The notes under the pieces are model-generated. The model was not told where the DNA came from, searched no databases, and saw only the letters and a list, made by a program, of their open reading frames with translations. A DNA stretch of 58,665 nucleotides from an uncultured Negativibacillus sp. (lineage in GTDB: Bacteria > Bacillota > Clostridia > Oscillospirales > Ruminococcaceae), in the NCBI RefSeq assembly GCF_944388365.1, contig NZ_CALXIN010000005.1, positions 1-58,665 on the forward strand, given 5' to 3'. This document shows, piece by piece, positions 50,147-58,665 of the stretch (within the stretch, counting starts at the first letter, position 1; each line of letters opens with the position of its first letter). A program made the position numbers and the translations under genes.

Positions 50147-50944
50147 ATGATTAGAAAAGAAGTGACATCCCGAGATGCAAAGGTGGAGATCCTGCTGACT
50201 GCCATCTGGCTGGCAGCTTCGTTTTTCCTGTGTGATGGCTGGGCCGCGGCCATTTGTCTGGCGGGTGTGGCAGTTATCGGGTTTCGTTGGATGCGTCACC
50301 GCGGTGTTCTGGTGCGGGAATTGCTGCTGGGCATCGTCCTGATGGTCACGGCAGTGCTGCTGTTAGTAAATGGTATTCGGCAGATGGCGCCGACCCACTA
50401 TTTTGGAGAGATGTGCGACCATCTGTTTGCAAATCCGCAGCTATATCGCGCAATCGACCAGCAGCAAAACGATGTCACCGACGTGTTTGCAGAAAAGTAT
50501 CGTTCCACCTACGAGCAGGGAGACGAGGATGCCCTACGGGAAGCATTTTTGCAGGAGCTGTCCGCCATCAGTTGGGTGGAGGAAAACAAACAGGAGGAGC
50601 AGGCAACAATCCGAACCGACTATCAAATCCATGTTTATCTGTTCGATCGTATCGAGGAGATCGACAGGTGCTTTGAGCAGTTTTATGTGATGGAAGGCAG
50701 CATGGTGCAGGATGTAAAGACAAGGGAAGTGCTGGAGTACGAAAACCCACGCTTTCATCCGACAGAATTTTATGGACAAAATGGGCTGGAAGGGATGCCG
50801 TATGGCATTTCCCTCGGTGCAGAGCCGTCAGAAGATGGCAAGGAGCTGGAAATTTGCAGCAGCATTTCGATGCTGCTCAGCCGTTCCAAGCTGCCGCAGC
50901 TGATGCAGATGACTGAAGAATACAAAGCAGTGACCAAAATATAG
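50147..50944 (+). CDS. Membrane protein with an extracytoplasmic EMCD/QNDVT domain
   Basis: 265 residues: two membrane helices (about 15-47 and 56-78), then an outside domain. Residues 86-146 (FGEMCDHLFANPQLYRAID, QQQNDVTDVF, KY) match residues 41-101 of the secreted protein at 6910-7605 in about half of positions, with EMCD, LF-x-NP, QNDVT and the spacing conserved. It therefore looks like a membrane-anchored paralog of that protein. AAGGAGGG lies 5 nt before ATG 50147. It ends at a strong terminator. Function unknown. Confidence 0.78.
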   Translation: MIRKEVTSRDAKVEILLTAIWLAASFFLCDGWAAAICLAGVAVIGFRWMRHRGVLVRELLLGIVLMVTAVLLLVNGIRQMAPTHYFGEMCDHLFANPQLYRAIDQQQNDVTDVFAEKYRSTYEQGDEDALREAFLQELSAISWVEENKQEEQATIRTDYQIHVYLFDRIEEIDRCFEQFYVMEGSMVQDVKTREVLEYENPRFHPTEFYGQNGLEGMPYGISLGAEPSEDGKELEICSSISMLLSRSKLPQLMQMTEEYKAVTKI

Positions 50945-50948
50945 ATGG

Positions 50949-50983
50949 AAACAGAGAAGCCTGAATTTCAGGCTTCTCTGTTT
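50949..50983. terminator. Bidirectional terminator
   Basis: 17-bp near-perfect palindrome around 50966 (arms 50949-50965 and 50967-50983), between convergent genes. Confidence 0.9.
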
Positions 50984-50988
50984 TGCTG

Positions 50989-51909
50989 CTAGAACAGATT
51001 AAAGTCCAGTTTGTCCGAAAGGTATTCCAGAATCTTGATGCCGCCGATACTGTTGCCTTTTTCATCCAGGGCAGGACCGAAGACACCGATGCCCATGCGG
51101 TCGACCAGTGCAGCTGCAATACCGCCGCCTACGCCGCTCTTGGCAGGGAAGCCGACGCTCATCGCAAACTCACCCGAGCCGTCGTACATGCCGCAGGTCA
51201 GCATCAGTGCGCGGATGGCTTTGGCGCTCTTAGGCGGGATGAGTGTCTCGCCGGTGGTCGGACAGGTGCCGTGGTTTGCAAGTACGGCGCTCATCTGGGC
51301 GATGTCCACGGCGGTAACATTGACCGAGCACATCTTGAAGTAGAAGTCCAGACATTCCTCCACGTTGCCCTCCAGGATGCCGGAAGCTTTCAGGTAATAG
51401 GCAAGCGCACGGTTGCGGTCGCCGGTTGCTTTTTCGGAGAGATAGACTGCCTCGTTGAGCTGGATGTCCTCGTTGCCGCAGAGCATGCGGATGAATTTTA
51501 AGAAGCGCTCGAACTTTTCGTCCGAGTCCTTGCCGTCGATGCAGCTGGCTACCGTGATGGCGCCGGCATTGATAAATGGGTTGAAAGGTTTGGTTTTGGT
51601 TTCCAGCTTGATAATCGAGTTAAAAGGATCGCCGGTTGGTTCCACACCCACTTTGTCATGGAACAGATAATCAGCACCGCGGTCGCTGATTGCCAGAATC
51701 AGCGAAGCCAGTTTGGAGATACTCTGGATGGTGAAGGGAACGCGGGTATCGCCGCACTCCATGATGGTTCCGTCCAAACCGACCACACAGACACCCAGAT
51801 GGTATTTGTTGACTCGTGCCAATTCAGGGATGTATTCGGCGGTTTTTCCAAATTTAATAAAACATTCGCCGTATTTGACGGCGTCCTGCAAACATTCCTG
51901 TGTTAACAT
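50989..51909 (-). CDS. glsA: Glutaminase
   Basis: 306 residues, standard for the beta-lactamase-fold glutaminases. The catalytic pair is Ser63-Lys66 in IQSISK. Hydrolyses glutamine to glutamate and ammonia, for nitrogen supply or acid resistance. ATG 51909 follows AAGGAAG; a promoter TTGCAT (51975-51980), 16 nt, TACAAT (51953-51958) is on the minus strand. Single gene with a shared terminator. Confidence 0.96.
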   Translation of the reverse strand: MLTQECLQDAVKYGECFIKFGKTAEYIPELARVNKYHLGVCVVGLDGTIMECGDTRVPFTIQSISKLASLILAISDRGADYLFHDKVGVEPTGDPFNSIIKLETKTKPFNPFINAGAITVASCIDGKDSDEKFERFLKFIRMLCGNEDIQLNEAVYLSEKATGDRNRALAYYLKASGILEGNVEECLDFYFKMCSVNVTAVDIAQMSAVLANHGTCPTTGETLIPPKSAKAIRALMLTCGMYDGSGEFAMSVGFPAKSGVGGGIAAALVDRMGIGVFGPALDEKGNSIGGIKILEYLSDKLDFNLF

Positions 51910-52118
51910 GTCCGATCTTCCTTTCGGGGTAAATTTTGTTGAGGTCAAGAATATTGTACAACAGATTACACAGGATGCAAGAGGTATTTTTTGTTTTTAG
52001 AAAATAATTTTTATGAGAGATATAAAATGAAAATGGCGACAAATTTACCGAGCATGCAGCAAATTGTTTTGCTGATGACACTGAAAAAATAAAGGAGTAG
52101 AAAAGGAGAGGTGGCAGC

Positions 52119-52610
52119 ATGAAAAACAAATGGAGAGTTCTGATTTTGATAGCTGTGATGCTGATTGCTGTGCTGATGCTGGGATGGTATCGGGCAGGAC
52201 GAAGGCCGTTTCGCAATTTAAAAGCGGAGGAGATTGCCAGCGCTTCTATGGAGATCATGCCGCCCGATCAGGAGGTCGTGGTGGAGGACCTCGATGAGCT
52301 GGTTTCCCATTTGCAGCAGCTGGTCATCTACCGGCAGGACCAGACTTACTCGGAATATGCCGGTCAGGCGGTAGTCATTACCCTGGAAATGAAGGACGGC
52401 AGCAGGATAGAGATTGTGGAATACAATCCGTTTGTGATCATCGACGGCGTCGGTTACCGATGTAAATATGAACCCAGTGAGCAGCTTAATCGTTATGCAA
52501 ATCAGTTGATGCGAGAAGCACAATTAGAAAATAAAAAAGAAAGGACACTGTGCAACAACAGTGTCCTTTCTGCTATAAAAATGACGAGTCTGCGCAGGTT
52601 GTCCGTCTAA
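52119..52610 (+). CDS. Membrane-anchored protein, unknown
   Basis: 163 residues: one N-terminal membrane helix (about 6-24), then an outside domain of about 110 residues ending DGVGYRCKYEPSEQLNRYAN. The last ~25 residues (from ENKKERTLC) are read across the terminator of the convergent budA gene (52538-52571), so the natural end may have been nearer 52530 before a frameshift, or the genes truly overlap. AGGAG precedes the ATG. No family I can name with confidence. Confidence 0.65.
   Translation: MKNKWRVLILIAVMLIAVLMLGWYRAGRRPFRNLKAEEIASASMEIMPPDQEVVVEDLDELVSHLQQLVIYRQDQTYSEYAGQAVVITLEMKDGSRIEIVEYNPFVIIDGVGYRCKYEPSEQLNRYANQLMREAQLENKKERTLCNNSVLSAIKMTSLRRLSV
52538..52571 (-). terminator. Terminator of budA, inside the neighbouring frame
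   Basis: 14-bp perfect stem (52538-52551 and 52558-52571, loop GCAACA), followed on the minus strand by six T. It lies within the 3' end of the convergent gene at 52119-52610. Confidence 0.85.
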
Positions 52611-52673
52611 GGTGGCAGGTGTATTTATTCTTGGTTGACGGTTTAGCCTGCGCAGAAGTGGTAAGGTGTTGGC

Positions 52674-53381
52674 TTAGCCTTCAACAGCAGCAGTTTTTGC
52701 GCTCAGATCTTCGCACAGGTTCAGTTTGGAGAACTCTGGGTTGGATGGCAGCGTCAGCGAGAACTCGGAGATTGGATTGAGCTTGAAGGTAAAGTTGTTG
52801 GTCGACAGTCCCAAAACATGACCGCCCTTGCTCTTGTCTCCGCTCAGGAAATGGAAGTGCCATCCTGGGAGGTTGATGCCTTCTACATAGGCTGGGCAAT
52901 ATACAGCGATCAGACTGCCGGTGACATGCTCATAATGGAATTCTCTCTGTTTGCTGGCAGCTTCGGACAGTGTCGGATATGGTTTCTGACATGCAAAGCA
53001 GCTGCGGACGTGCATGGTGGTAAATTCGCCCTGACCTTTGAGCAGATAGAAGATGTTCTGATTGTCTTTGACGTAAGGCTCCAGTTCTTTTCTGAGCTGG
53101 TCGAGCGATTCAATATTCGAGAAGGTATGCTCCGGTACGTTTCTGTCAAATTCAGCGACGGTTCCGAATGCAACGCCATCTTCCGGTTTCATCTGGGTGA
53201 CGGTACCTTCTGCGGTAGCGCGGTAAGCAACGCCGTCCTCAAAGATTGCCTCACCGTCCAGACCGGTATAAGTACCAATACCGGTGTCTGCATGGTGCAA
53301 AAATTCTTTTACAGTAGTGGTCTGGTCAAAATTGCCCAGCATCAGAGCGTTTAAAGTAGAAGCTTGAATCAGTGTTTTCAT
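52674..53381 (-). CDS. budA: Alpha-acetolactate decarboxylase
   Basis: 235 residues, the normal length. Zinc ligands His175, His177 and His188 lie in GWHFHFLSGDKSKGGH. Decarboxylates acetolactate to acetoin, diverting pyruvate to a neutral product and limiting acidification or branched-chain precursor build-up. It is 66 bp downstream of a permease gene on the same strand and so likely co-transcribed. No acetolactate synthase or butanediol dehydrogenase is in the window. Confidence 0.95.
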   Translation of the reverse strand: MKTLIQASTLNALMLGNFDQTTTVKEFLHHADTGIGTYTGLDGEAIFEDGVAYRATAEGTVTQMKPEDGVAFGTVAEFDRNVPEHTFSNIESLDQLRKELEPYVKDNQNIFYLLKGQGEFTTMHVRSCFACQKPYPTLSEAASKQREFHYEHVTGSLIAVYCPAYVEGINLPGWHFHFLSGDKSKGGHVLGLSTNNFTFKLNPISEFSLTLPSNPEFSKLNLCEDLSAKTAAVEG

Positions 53382-53447
53382 AAGAACACAACCTTTCTTT
53401 TTGCTAAATGTTATATCGTAAATCCATAGGATAGAGGCTTACAAATT

Positions 53448-54440
53448 TTATCGAACTTCGTTTGCCGGATGGCGCTGGAGATCCCATTTGACGAAGAATG
53501 GCGCCAAAATATTGGTGACGGCCAGAACAAATGCCAGAATAGCAACCGAGCTGGAAACGTATGGCTGCAAAGCTTCGTTGGAAGCGGCTGCCATGGATGG
53601 GATGCTCAGTGCAACACCTGCCAGGGATGCAGAGGCAAAGGAGACATAACCTGGACGTTTCAGGACGTAGCGCTCAACCAGGCAGGAAGGAACAATGGTG
53701 ATGATGAAGTAGAGAACACTCATCAGGATGCCCTGTGGCAGCATTTTAACAGCGTCTACCAGATTGATCGTCGAACCAAATTCAAAGCCCAAAAATGGGA
53801 GGATAATCGCATTGCCGCCGGCGAAAACTTTGCGGATATCTTCATCCAGGTTGCCGAGGAGCATACCTAAGATAAATGGAATCAGCAGAGAGATAATCTG
53901 GATAACCTGCGGCATACCAAATCCGGAAGTTCCAAAGAAGCCCAGGAACAGCAATGGGAGCAAAGGCATCGAACAGATCAGCATGATACCGAAGCTTGCC
54001 TTATCTGCTTTGTCACCAAATGGCTGAATGATGCCCATGTACAGCGCTGCATTGGCGCTCGAAACGGCGCAGACAAATGCCAGGAAGGAGATTCCAAAGA
54101 TGCCGTCGTAGCCGAATGCCAGGAAGTACAGCGCACTGAGCACGTAAGCGACGATCAGTCGTGTTGCGATCAGGAGGACACCGCGATGAAGAGCATCCTT
54201 CATATCACTCAGCTTCAGGGAAGTACCTGTGCAGAAAAGCATCAAACCAATCAGAAGCATCTGACCGCTGGAAGAGAACATATCCTTCATAGGATTGCCC
54301 AAAGTTTCCCACAGATTGAAATGCAGAAAGCCTTCGCAGATAGTTGTGATGATTGCACCAATAATCAATGGGACAAACATTGTGCCTGCCGGAACTTTTT
54401 GCAATGATTTCCAAATTTGAACGTTATGTTTTTCGTTCAT
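53448..54440 (-). CDS. 2-keto-3-deoxygluconate permease (KdgT) family transporter
   Basis: 330 residues, about ten membrane helices. KdgT-family features are KVPAGTMFVPLIIGA near 15-29 and MLFCTGTSL near 67-75. In enterobacteria KdgT imports ketodeoxygluconate with H+; here no uronate-degradation genes are nearby and the partner is budA, so the substrate may be another keto or hydroxy acid (inference). First gene of a two-gene operon facing the CdaR-like regulator. Confidence 0.85.
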   Translation of the reverse strand: MNEKHNVQIWKSLQKVPAGTMFVPLIIGAIITTICEGFLHFNLWETLGNPMKDMFSSSGQMLLIGLMLFCTGTSLKLSDMKDALHRGVLLIATRLIVAYVLSALYFLAFGYDGIFGISFLAFVCAVSSANAALYMGIIQPFGDKADKASFGIMLICSMPLLPLLFLGFFGTSGFGMPQVIQIISLLIPFILGMLLGNLDEDIRKVFAGGNAIILPFLGFEFGSTINLVDAVKMLPQGILMSVLYFIITIVPSCLVERYVLKRPGYVSFASASLAGVALSIPSMAAASNEALQPYVSSSVAILAFVLAVTNILAPFFVKWDLQRHPANEVR

Positions 54441-54488
54441 ACCAACACCTTCTTCATTTGTTGTCTGATTTCTTTTGTTTGCGACTTT

Positions 54489-54534
54489 ATTATACAGTTT
54501 TGATCTTGCTTTTTCACGAATTTCAATCTATAAT
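54489..54534. promoter_or_regulatory. Divergent promoters of the permease-budA operon and its regulator
   Basis: Minus strand: TATAAT at 54489-54494 with no good -35 box, as at activator-dependent promoters. Plus strand: TTGCTT (54506-54511), 17 nt, TATAAT (54529-54534) for the regulator. The two overlap, so the regulator can affect both. Confidence 0.6.
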
Positions 54535-54591
54535 TTGAAAAGATTTTTTGTGCTCATAGCACAAGTAATGTCCGGTGAAGAGGTGTTGAAG

Positions 54592-55794
54592 ATGGATATT
54601 AAAAGCTTGGTGGATACATTTTTTGAGACAGATAATTTAAAAGAGCTGCTGGAACAAGCGGGAAGAATGTTAGATTGTCCTTTGCTGGTGGTGGATGATG
54701 CCTTTCGGATTGCGGCCAGCTACTGGCCAAACTCCTTTCAGGACGAGTTGTTTTTTGGAGCACTGCGCAGGGGAGAGATCACCTATGAGGCGATTTTGGC
54801 AATTAGTCAAAGCGAACAGATTGCACAGGGGCAATCTGTTCGCATGGAGGTGCAGGACACGCCCTATCCGAGATGTTTTGCACCGTTGATCAGCAGCAAT
54901 ATCCACATTGGTTATCTGATCTATGTGGATTGGAAGAATGAATTGCACCAGACGCCGGATGAGCAGCTGCACATGCTTCAGATGATTTTGGCAAAGCAGC
55001 TTTTGTCCGAGTCCAGCCGCAACCATATCCTCTCCAGCACCTCCGAGGAGATTCTGGTGCGGCTGCTGCAGGGAGAGTTTCCCAGTGAATCAATCTTTCA
55101 GCTGCAAATCACCTCGTCCTATCTGGCACACTACAAACCGCACCGTTTGGCGGTGGTCGATTTGGGCTTGTATAGAAACCTCCATTTTGGACAGGATACC
55201 TTAAAAAATGAGCTGCGCTATATCTTTTATGCATGCCACCCTTTCTTTTATCAGAAGCAGCTATTGTTTTTTCTGACGGCGGAGCATGATTCCACATTGT
55301 TATTTAGCTTTAGTCAGAAATTTCAGCTGCGCATTTCTATTTCTGGACCTTTGGACAGCCTGTATCATCTGCCGCAGGCCTATCAGACCGCACAAAAAGC
55401 GCTGGACTATATGCTGACGCAGTCCAATCAGCCGTTTGTCATCTGGGCCCCAAGGCTGTATCAGCGCATACTGCTTGAACAGATTCAACCGCAATATGCA
55501 TTGTGTCATCCAGGTGTTTCTGCGTTGTCTGCGTATGATGAAAAAAATCACACCCAGTACTGTCTGACGCTCTATACGTATTTGATCTGTCATCACTCTT
55601 TACAACAGACCTGTGACCGTTTGTTTCTGCATCGAAATACGGCACTGTATCGCATCCGAAAGATACGGGAGCAGTTTCAGATTCCTTTGGATGATCCCGA
55701 TCAGACACTGTATCTGCTGATTTCAGCTTCGATGGTTTTGCTGCAGGAGGGAGAGGAACAGCTCTTTTCTTCCGATTTGGATCAGCCGCTGTAA
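54592..55794 (+). CDS. CdaR/PucR-family transcriptional regulator
   Basis: 400 residues. The C-terminal HTH_30 domain (LICHHSLQQTCDRLFLHRNT, LYRIRKIREQF, about 345-395) and the preceding GGDEF-like degenerate domain (about 185-300) are of CdaR/PucR type, which activate catabolic genes in response to a sugar acid or purine-type ligand bound at the N-terminus. ATG 54592 is chosen after GAAGAGG; longer forms lack a site. It is divergent from the permease-budA operon and probably activates it. Confidence 0.88.
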   Translation: MDIKSLVDTFFETDNLKELLEQAGRMLDCPLLVVDDAFRIAASYWPNSFQDELFFGALRRGEITYEAILAISQSEQIAQGQSVRMEVQDTPYPRCFAPLISSNIHIGYLIYVDWKNELHQTPDEQLHMLQMILAKQLLSESSRNHILSSTSEEILVRLLQGEFPSESIFQLQITSSYLAHYKPHRLAVVDLGLYRNLHFGQDTLKNELRYIFYACHPFFYQKQLLFFLTAEHDSTLLFSFSQKFQLRISISGPLDSLYHLPQAYQTAQKALDYMLTQSNQPFVIWAPRLYQRILLEQIQPQYALCHPGVSALSAYDEKNHTQYCLTLYTYLICHHSLQQTCDRLFLHRNTALYRIRKIREQFQIPLDDPDQTLYLLISASMVLLQEGEEQLFSSDLDQPL

Positions 55795-55808
55795 CAGATA
55801 AAGAAAAA

Positions 55809-55840
55809 AACCGCTCCTGTCCAAGCGGACAGGAGCGGTT
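55809..55840. terminator. Bidirectional terminator
   Basis: 14-bp perfect stem (55809-55822 and 55827-55840, loop AAGC), A-run before it, between the convergent regulator and ackA genes. Confidence 0.88.
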
Positions 55841-55858
55841 ATAGTTTTCAGGTCAAAC

Positions 55859-57052
55859 TTAGATGAGTGCCAGGGTATCTCTAGCGATTGCAAGCTCTTC
55901 GTTGGTTGGGATAACCATAACTTTAACCTTGGAATCAGCGGTGGAGATAACTTTGTTCTCGCCTCTGGTGTGGTTAGCTTCTTTGTCGATCTTAACACCG
56001 AGGTAGCCCCAGTATTTCTCGCAGAGTTCTTCACGAATCTCAACATCGTTTTCGCCAACACCAGCGGTGAATGCGATAGCGTCAACACCGTTCATAGCAG
56101 CGGTGTATGCACCAACGTATTTTGCAATGCGGTAGGTGTAAGCATCCAGAGTAACTTTAGCCAGGTGGTGACCTTCTTCAGCAGCTTTGGTGATATCTCT
56201 GCAGTCGGAGGACAGGCCGCCGCTCATGCCGAGCAGACCGGATTTCTTATTGAGCATGTTGAGAACTTCATCAACGGATTTGTTCTCTTTGTTGCAGATG
56301 TACTGAACAACAGCTGGGTCCAGGTCACCGGAACGGGTACCCATGATCAGACCTTCCAGAGGGGTCAGGCCCATGGAGGTGTCTACACATTTGCCGCCGA
56401 TGGAAGCGGAAACGGAAGCACCGTTACCGATGTGGCAAACGATAACCTTTGCATCAGCTGGGAGGTTACCGAATTTGATAGCTTCTTTGGAAACGAAGCC
56501 ATGGCTGGTACCGTGGAAGCCGTAACGACGGATGCCGTATTTCTCGAAATATTCATGTGGGATTGCATACAGATAGGATTTCTCATCCATACCCATACCG
56601 AAGGTGGTGTCGAATACAGCAACGTTTGGTTTGCCTGGGCAAACTTTTTCGCAAGCTTCGATACCCATCAGGTTAGCTGGGTTGTGGAGAGGACCGAGGT
56701 CGAAGCACTCACGGATAGCAGCTTTTACATCCTCGTTAACAACGATGGATTTGGTGAATTTTGTGCCGCCGTGGAGTACGCGGTGACCGATTGCGTTGAT
56801 TTCGTCAACGGAAGCGATTACGCCGTGATCTTTGTCGGTCAGAGCGTCCAGAACGAGCTGTACTGCTACAGAGTGGTCTGGCATTGGAGTTTCAACAACA
56901 TAGTTGTCTTTGCCTGGAACTTTGTGGGTCAGAACAGAACCGTCGATGCCAATTCTTTCGCACAGACCCTTGGTCAGAACGTGCTCATTTTCCATATCAA
57001 TCAGCTGATATTTCAGAGAAGAGCTTCCGCAGTTTAAAACAAGAATTTTCAT
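55859..57052 (-). CDS. ackA: Acetate kinase
   Basis: 397 residues. MKILVLNCGSSSLKYQL carries the N-terminal phosphate loop (Asn7), HRVLHGG and CHIGNGASV the acetate and phosphate sites, and GTRSGDLDPAV a family signature. Makes ATP and acetate from acetyl phosphate. ATG 57052 follows GGGAGG. Promoter TTGAAA (57158-57163), 17 nt, TAATAT (57135-57140) on the minus strand. pta is not adjacent. Codon bias suggests high expression. Confidence 0.97.
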   Translation of the reverse strand: MKILVLNCGSSSLKYQLIDMENEHVLTKGLCERIGIDGSVLTHKVPGKDNYVVETPMPDHSVAVQLVLDALTDKDHGVIASVDEINAIGHRVLHGGTKFTKSIVVNEDVKAAIRECFDLGPLHNPANLMGIEACEKVCPGKPNVAVFDTTFGMGMDEKSYLYAIPHEYFEKYGIRRYGFHGTSHGFVSKEAIKFGNLPADAKVIVCHIGNGASVSASIGGKCVDTSMGLTPLEGLIMGTRSGDLDPAVVQYICNKENKSVDEVLNMLNKKSGLLGMSGGLSSDCRDITKAAEEGHHLAKVTLDAYTYRIAKYVGAYTAAMNGVDAIAFTAGVGENDVEIREELCEKYWGYLGVKIDKEANHTRGENKVISTADSKVKVMVIPTNEELAIARDTLALI

Positions 57053-57291
57053 ATCAAATTCCTCCCATAGATTTTTAAAGCCATCTGCTCCCAAACAGGG
57101 AACAGAGGCAGATTGACACTCCTATACACTTACTATATTATTATATCTGGGACAACTTTTCAAGAGAAAAACTGCGATTTTTGACGTAAAAGCCCATCCT
57201 TTTTCAAAAAGAGCGGGAGAGATTGACTTTTTCGCCAAAAATCAGCTGAAATTTCTGTAAAATGCTTAAAAACAGGTGGTGAAGCAAGAGA

Positions 57292-58476
57292 ATGAAAACA
57301 GCTGCGATCATTGCAGAATATAACCCTTTCCACAAGGGACACCGCTGGCAGATCGAAGAGCTGCGGGCGCAGGGAATGACCCATATTGCCGTGGTGATGA
57401 GTCCGGATTTTACCCAGCGCGGGACACCGGCGATTTTTCCCAAGAGGGTGCGGGCAGCGGCAGCGCTGCAAAACGGAGCGGACCTGATTGTGGAGCTGCC
57501 GGTCTGCTACGCCGCTGCCAGTGCTCAGCGATTTGCATTTGGCGGAGTACAGACGGTGTGTGCGATGGGATGCGTGGATGTTCTGGCGTTTGGCGCGGAG
57601 GATGCCGAGCTGCCGCTGCTGCAGCAGGCGGCGGATGCGTTGGAAGATCCAGAGGTGCAGCAGCAACTGCGTGCACAGCTGGCAAACGGAATCACCTTTG
57701 CAAAAGCAAGAGAGCTTGCCATCAGGGAAGTTTTGGGACAGCAGGTGTCTGATGTGCTTCAAAAACCAAACAACATCCTTGCGGTGGAATATCTGGCACA
57801 GCTTCCCAGGGAAGGCAGCCCAAAACCGCTGCCGCTTGTCCGCATTGGGAATGCGCACGACGGTGCGCCCAAACAGGGTTTTGCATCGGCAAGCCATATC
57901 CGCAGTTTGATCCTCGGCGGAAACTGGGAGGAAGCAAAGGAGTATCTGCCGTCCTCGACCTGGGAACTCTATCAGCAGGCGATGCAGAGCGGACAGACTG
58001 CCTCGATGCAGACAGGAGAGCGTGCCGTGCTGTCTGTCCTGCGCAGGATGAACAGGGAGCAGATGGCGGCGCTGCCGGATGTATCGGAGGGAATCGAAAA
58101 CCGGCTGTATCAGGCGGCGCGAACTGCCTGTTCGCTGGAAGAATTGTACGAGCAGATCAAAACCAAGCGTTATCCGCTTTCGCGGGTGCGCCGGCTGGTG
58201 CTGTCCGCCTTTTTGGGAATACCGCAGGATGCAGCATGGCAGGCTCCGGCCTACCTGCGGGTGTTGGGAATGAATGAGCGCGGCAAGGAAATTTTATCCA
58301 ACATGAAGCGAACGGCGACCTTGCCGGTTTCAACCAGTCTGGCAAAGTTGGGAAAGGTTTCTCCACAGGCAGCCCAGATGGCAGCATTGGAGGCAGACTG
58401 TGCCGATCAGTACCGGATATTTACAAAACAAATTTTCCCCTGCGGCAGCGATTATGCCGAATTTTGTAGGGGATAA
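57292..58476 (+). CDS. tmcAL: tRNA(Met) cytidine acetate ligase
   Basis: 394 residues. The nucleotidyltransferase start IIAEYNPFHKGHRWQIEE (HxGH-type) and VVMSPDFTQRGTPAI identify TmcAL, which uses ATP and acetate to acetylate C34 of elongator tRNA(Met). C-terminal residues have the usual MNERGKEILSNMK segment near 320-334. ATG 57292 follows GGTGG weakly. It is divergent from ackA, the acetate-forming gene, across 239 bp; the link is plausible but common in Firmicutes. Confidence 0.94.
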   Translation: MKTAAIIAEYNPFHKGHRWQIEELRAQGMTHIAVVMSPDFTQRGTPAIFPKRVRAAAALQNGADLIVELPVCYAAASAQRFAFGGVQTVCAMGCVDVLAFGAEDAELPLLQQAADALEDPEVQQQLRAQLANGITFAKARELAIREVLGQQVSDVLQKPNNILAVEYLAQLPREGSPKPLPLVRIGNAHDGAPKQGFASASHIRSLILGGNWEEAKEYLPSSTWELYQQAMQSGQTASMQTGERAVLSVLRRMNREQMAALPDVSEGIENRLYQAARTACSLEELYEQIKTKRYPLSRVRRLVLSAFLGIPQDAAWQAPAYLRVLGMNERGKEILSNMKRTATLPVSTSLAKLGKVSPQAAQMAALEADCADQYRIFTKQIFPCGSDYAEFCRG

Positions 58477-58665
58477 AAATTGATAGGGTCGTGCGGAAGC
58501 ATCGAAACAGCACCCTGTCCCGAACGATTTTATGGATGATTGTTAAGTGTCACAGGGGCGTTATTTGTGAACAGCACAGGATAGTCCGGCTTAGCGCCGA
58601 AGGCGAACAGTGTCCAGCTTCAAGCTGGTTTGAAAAAAGCTCGAGCAAAAACTTTATTTTTTCTG
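58477..58665. other. Non-coding end of the window with a repeat
   Basis: No gene seen. GCGCCGAAGGC at 58594-58604 repeats 11768-11778, and CCAGCTTCAAGCTGG (58615-58629) is a small hairpin. It looks like the same kind of repeat-bearing intergenic DNA as that around tpiA and gpmI. Confidence 0.4.

Noticed and set aside
55970..57037. Long plus-strand reading frame opposite ackA
   Set aside because: Antisense shadow of a highly biased gene; composition is Phe/Cys-rich and unlike a real protein.

Overview
The window looks like chromosomal DNA of a strictly anaerobic, Gram-positive gut-type Clostridia, most likely an Oscillospiraceae/Ruminococcaceae relative (family placement is inference). Signs are AGGAGG-type ribosome sites with frequent GTG/TTG starts, Sec lipoproteins, a two-iron superoxide reductase, a B12-dependent methionine synthase with a separate activation subunit, many YtrA-type GntR/ABC modules, acetate kinase, and a type-II-topology LysM/G5/M23 peptidase. 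No rRNA, tRNA or CRISPR array was seen. Most genes use balanced-to-GC-rich codons; the stretch 6.9-9.1 kb is visibly AT-richer.

Layout. 1-0.8 kb: end of an IS3-type element, then a sigma-region-4-like gene and an XRE regulator transcribed divergently from promoters that share a repeated operator-like motif. 0.8-6.6 kb: MATE exporter, patatin-like lipase, class I glutamine amidotransferase, and an IMP dehydrogenase of the Tritrichomonas foetus type. 6.7-9.2 kb: the most unusual locus: a truncated XRE remnant, a secreted protein with a new-looking domain, a small membrane protein, a perfect 14-bp-arm palindrome next to a strong promoter, a 51-residue exported peptide, and a convergent XRE-TPR regulator. 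This is the layout of a peptide-pheromone (RNPP-like) system. 9.3-14.7 kb: lipoprotein, then pgk / membrane protein / tpiA / gpmI on the minus strand. 15.0-19.0 kb: metF, methionine synthase activation protein and metH. 19.2-23.1 kb: GNAT, ParB-domain protein, and a first GntR-ABC module. 23.2-31.2 kb: LysM-G5-M23 peptidase, rRNA methyltransferase, CPA2 antiporter, second GntR-ABC module.

31.3-44.8 kb is a peptide/amide acquisition region: amidohydrolase, two paralogous FCD-type GntR regulators, a complete opp ABC transporter (A-B-C-D-F), TldD/TldE metalloprotease and an M28 aminopeptidase-like enzyme. 44.9-48.4 kb: NusG-II protein, superoxide reductase, third GntR-ABC module. 48.5-50.9 kb: orphan genes, including an SdpI-like protein, a tandem-domain protein and a membrane paralog of the secreted protein at 6.9 kb. 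51.0-58.5 kb: glutaminase, a permease-acetolactate decarboxylase pair under a divergent CdaR/PucR-type regulator, acetate kinase, and tRNA(Met) cytidine acetate ligase.

Together the region covers lower glycolysis, acetate and acetoin output, folate/B12 methionine synthesis and peptide scavenging. The likeliest undescribed system is the small-peptide/XRE-TPR locus with its secreted effector-like protein, whose domain recurs in the protein at 50.1 kb.
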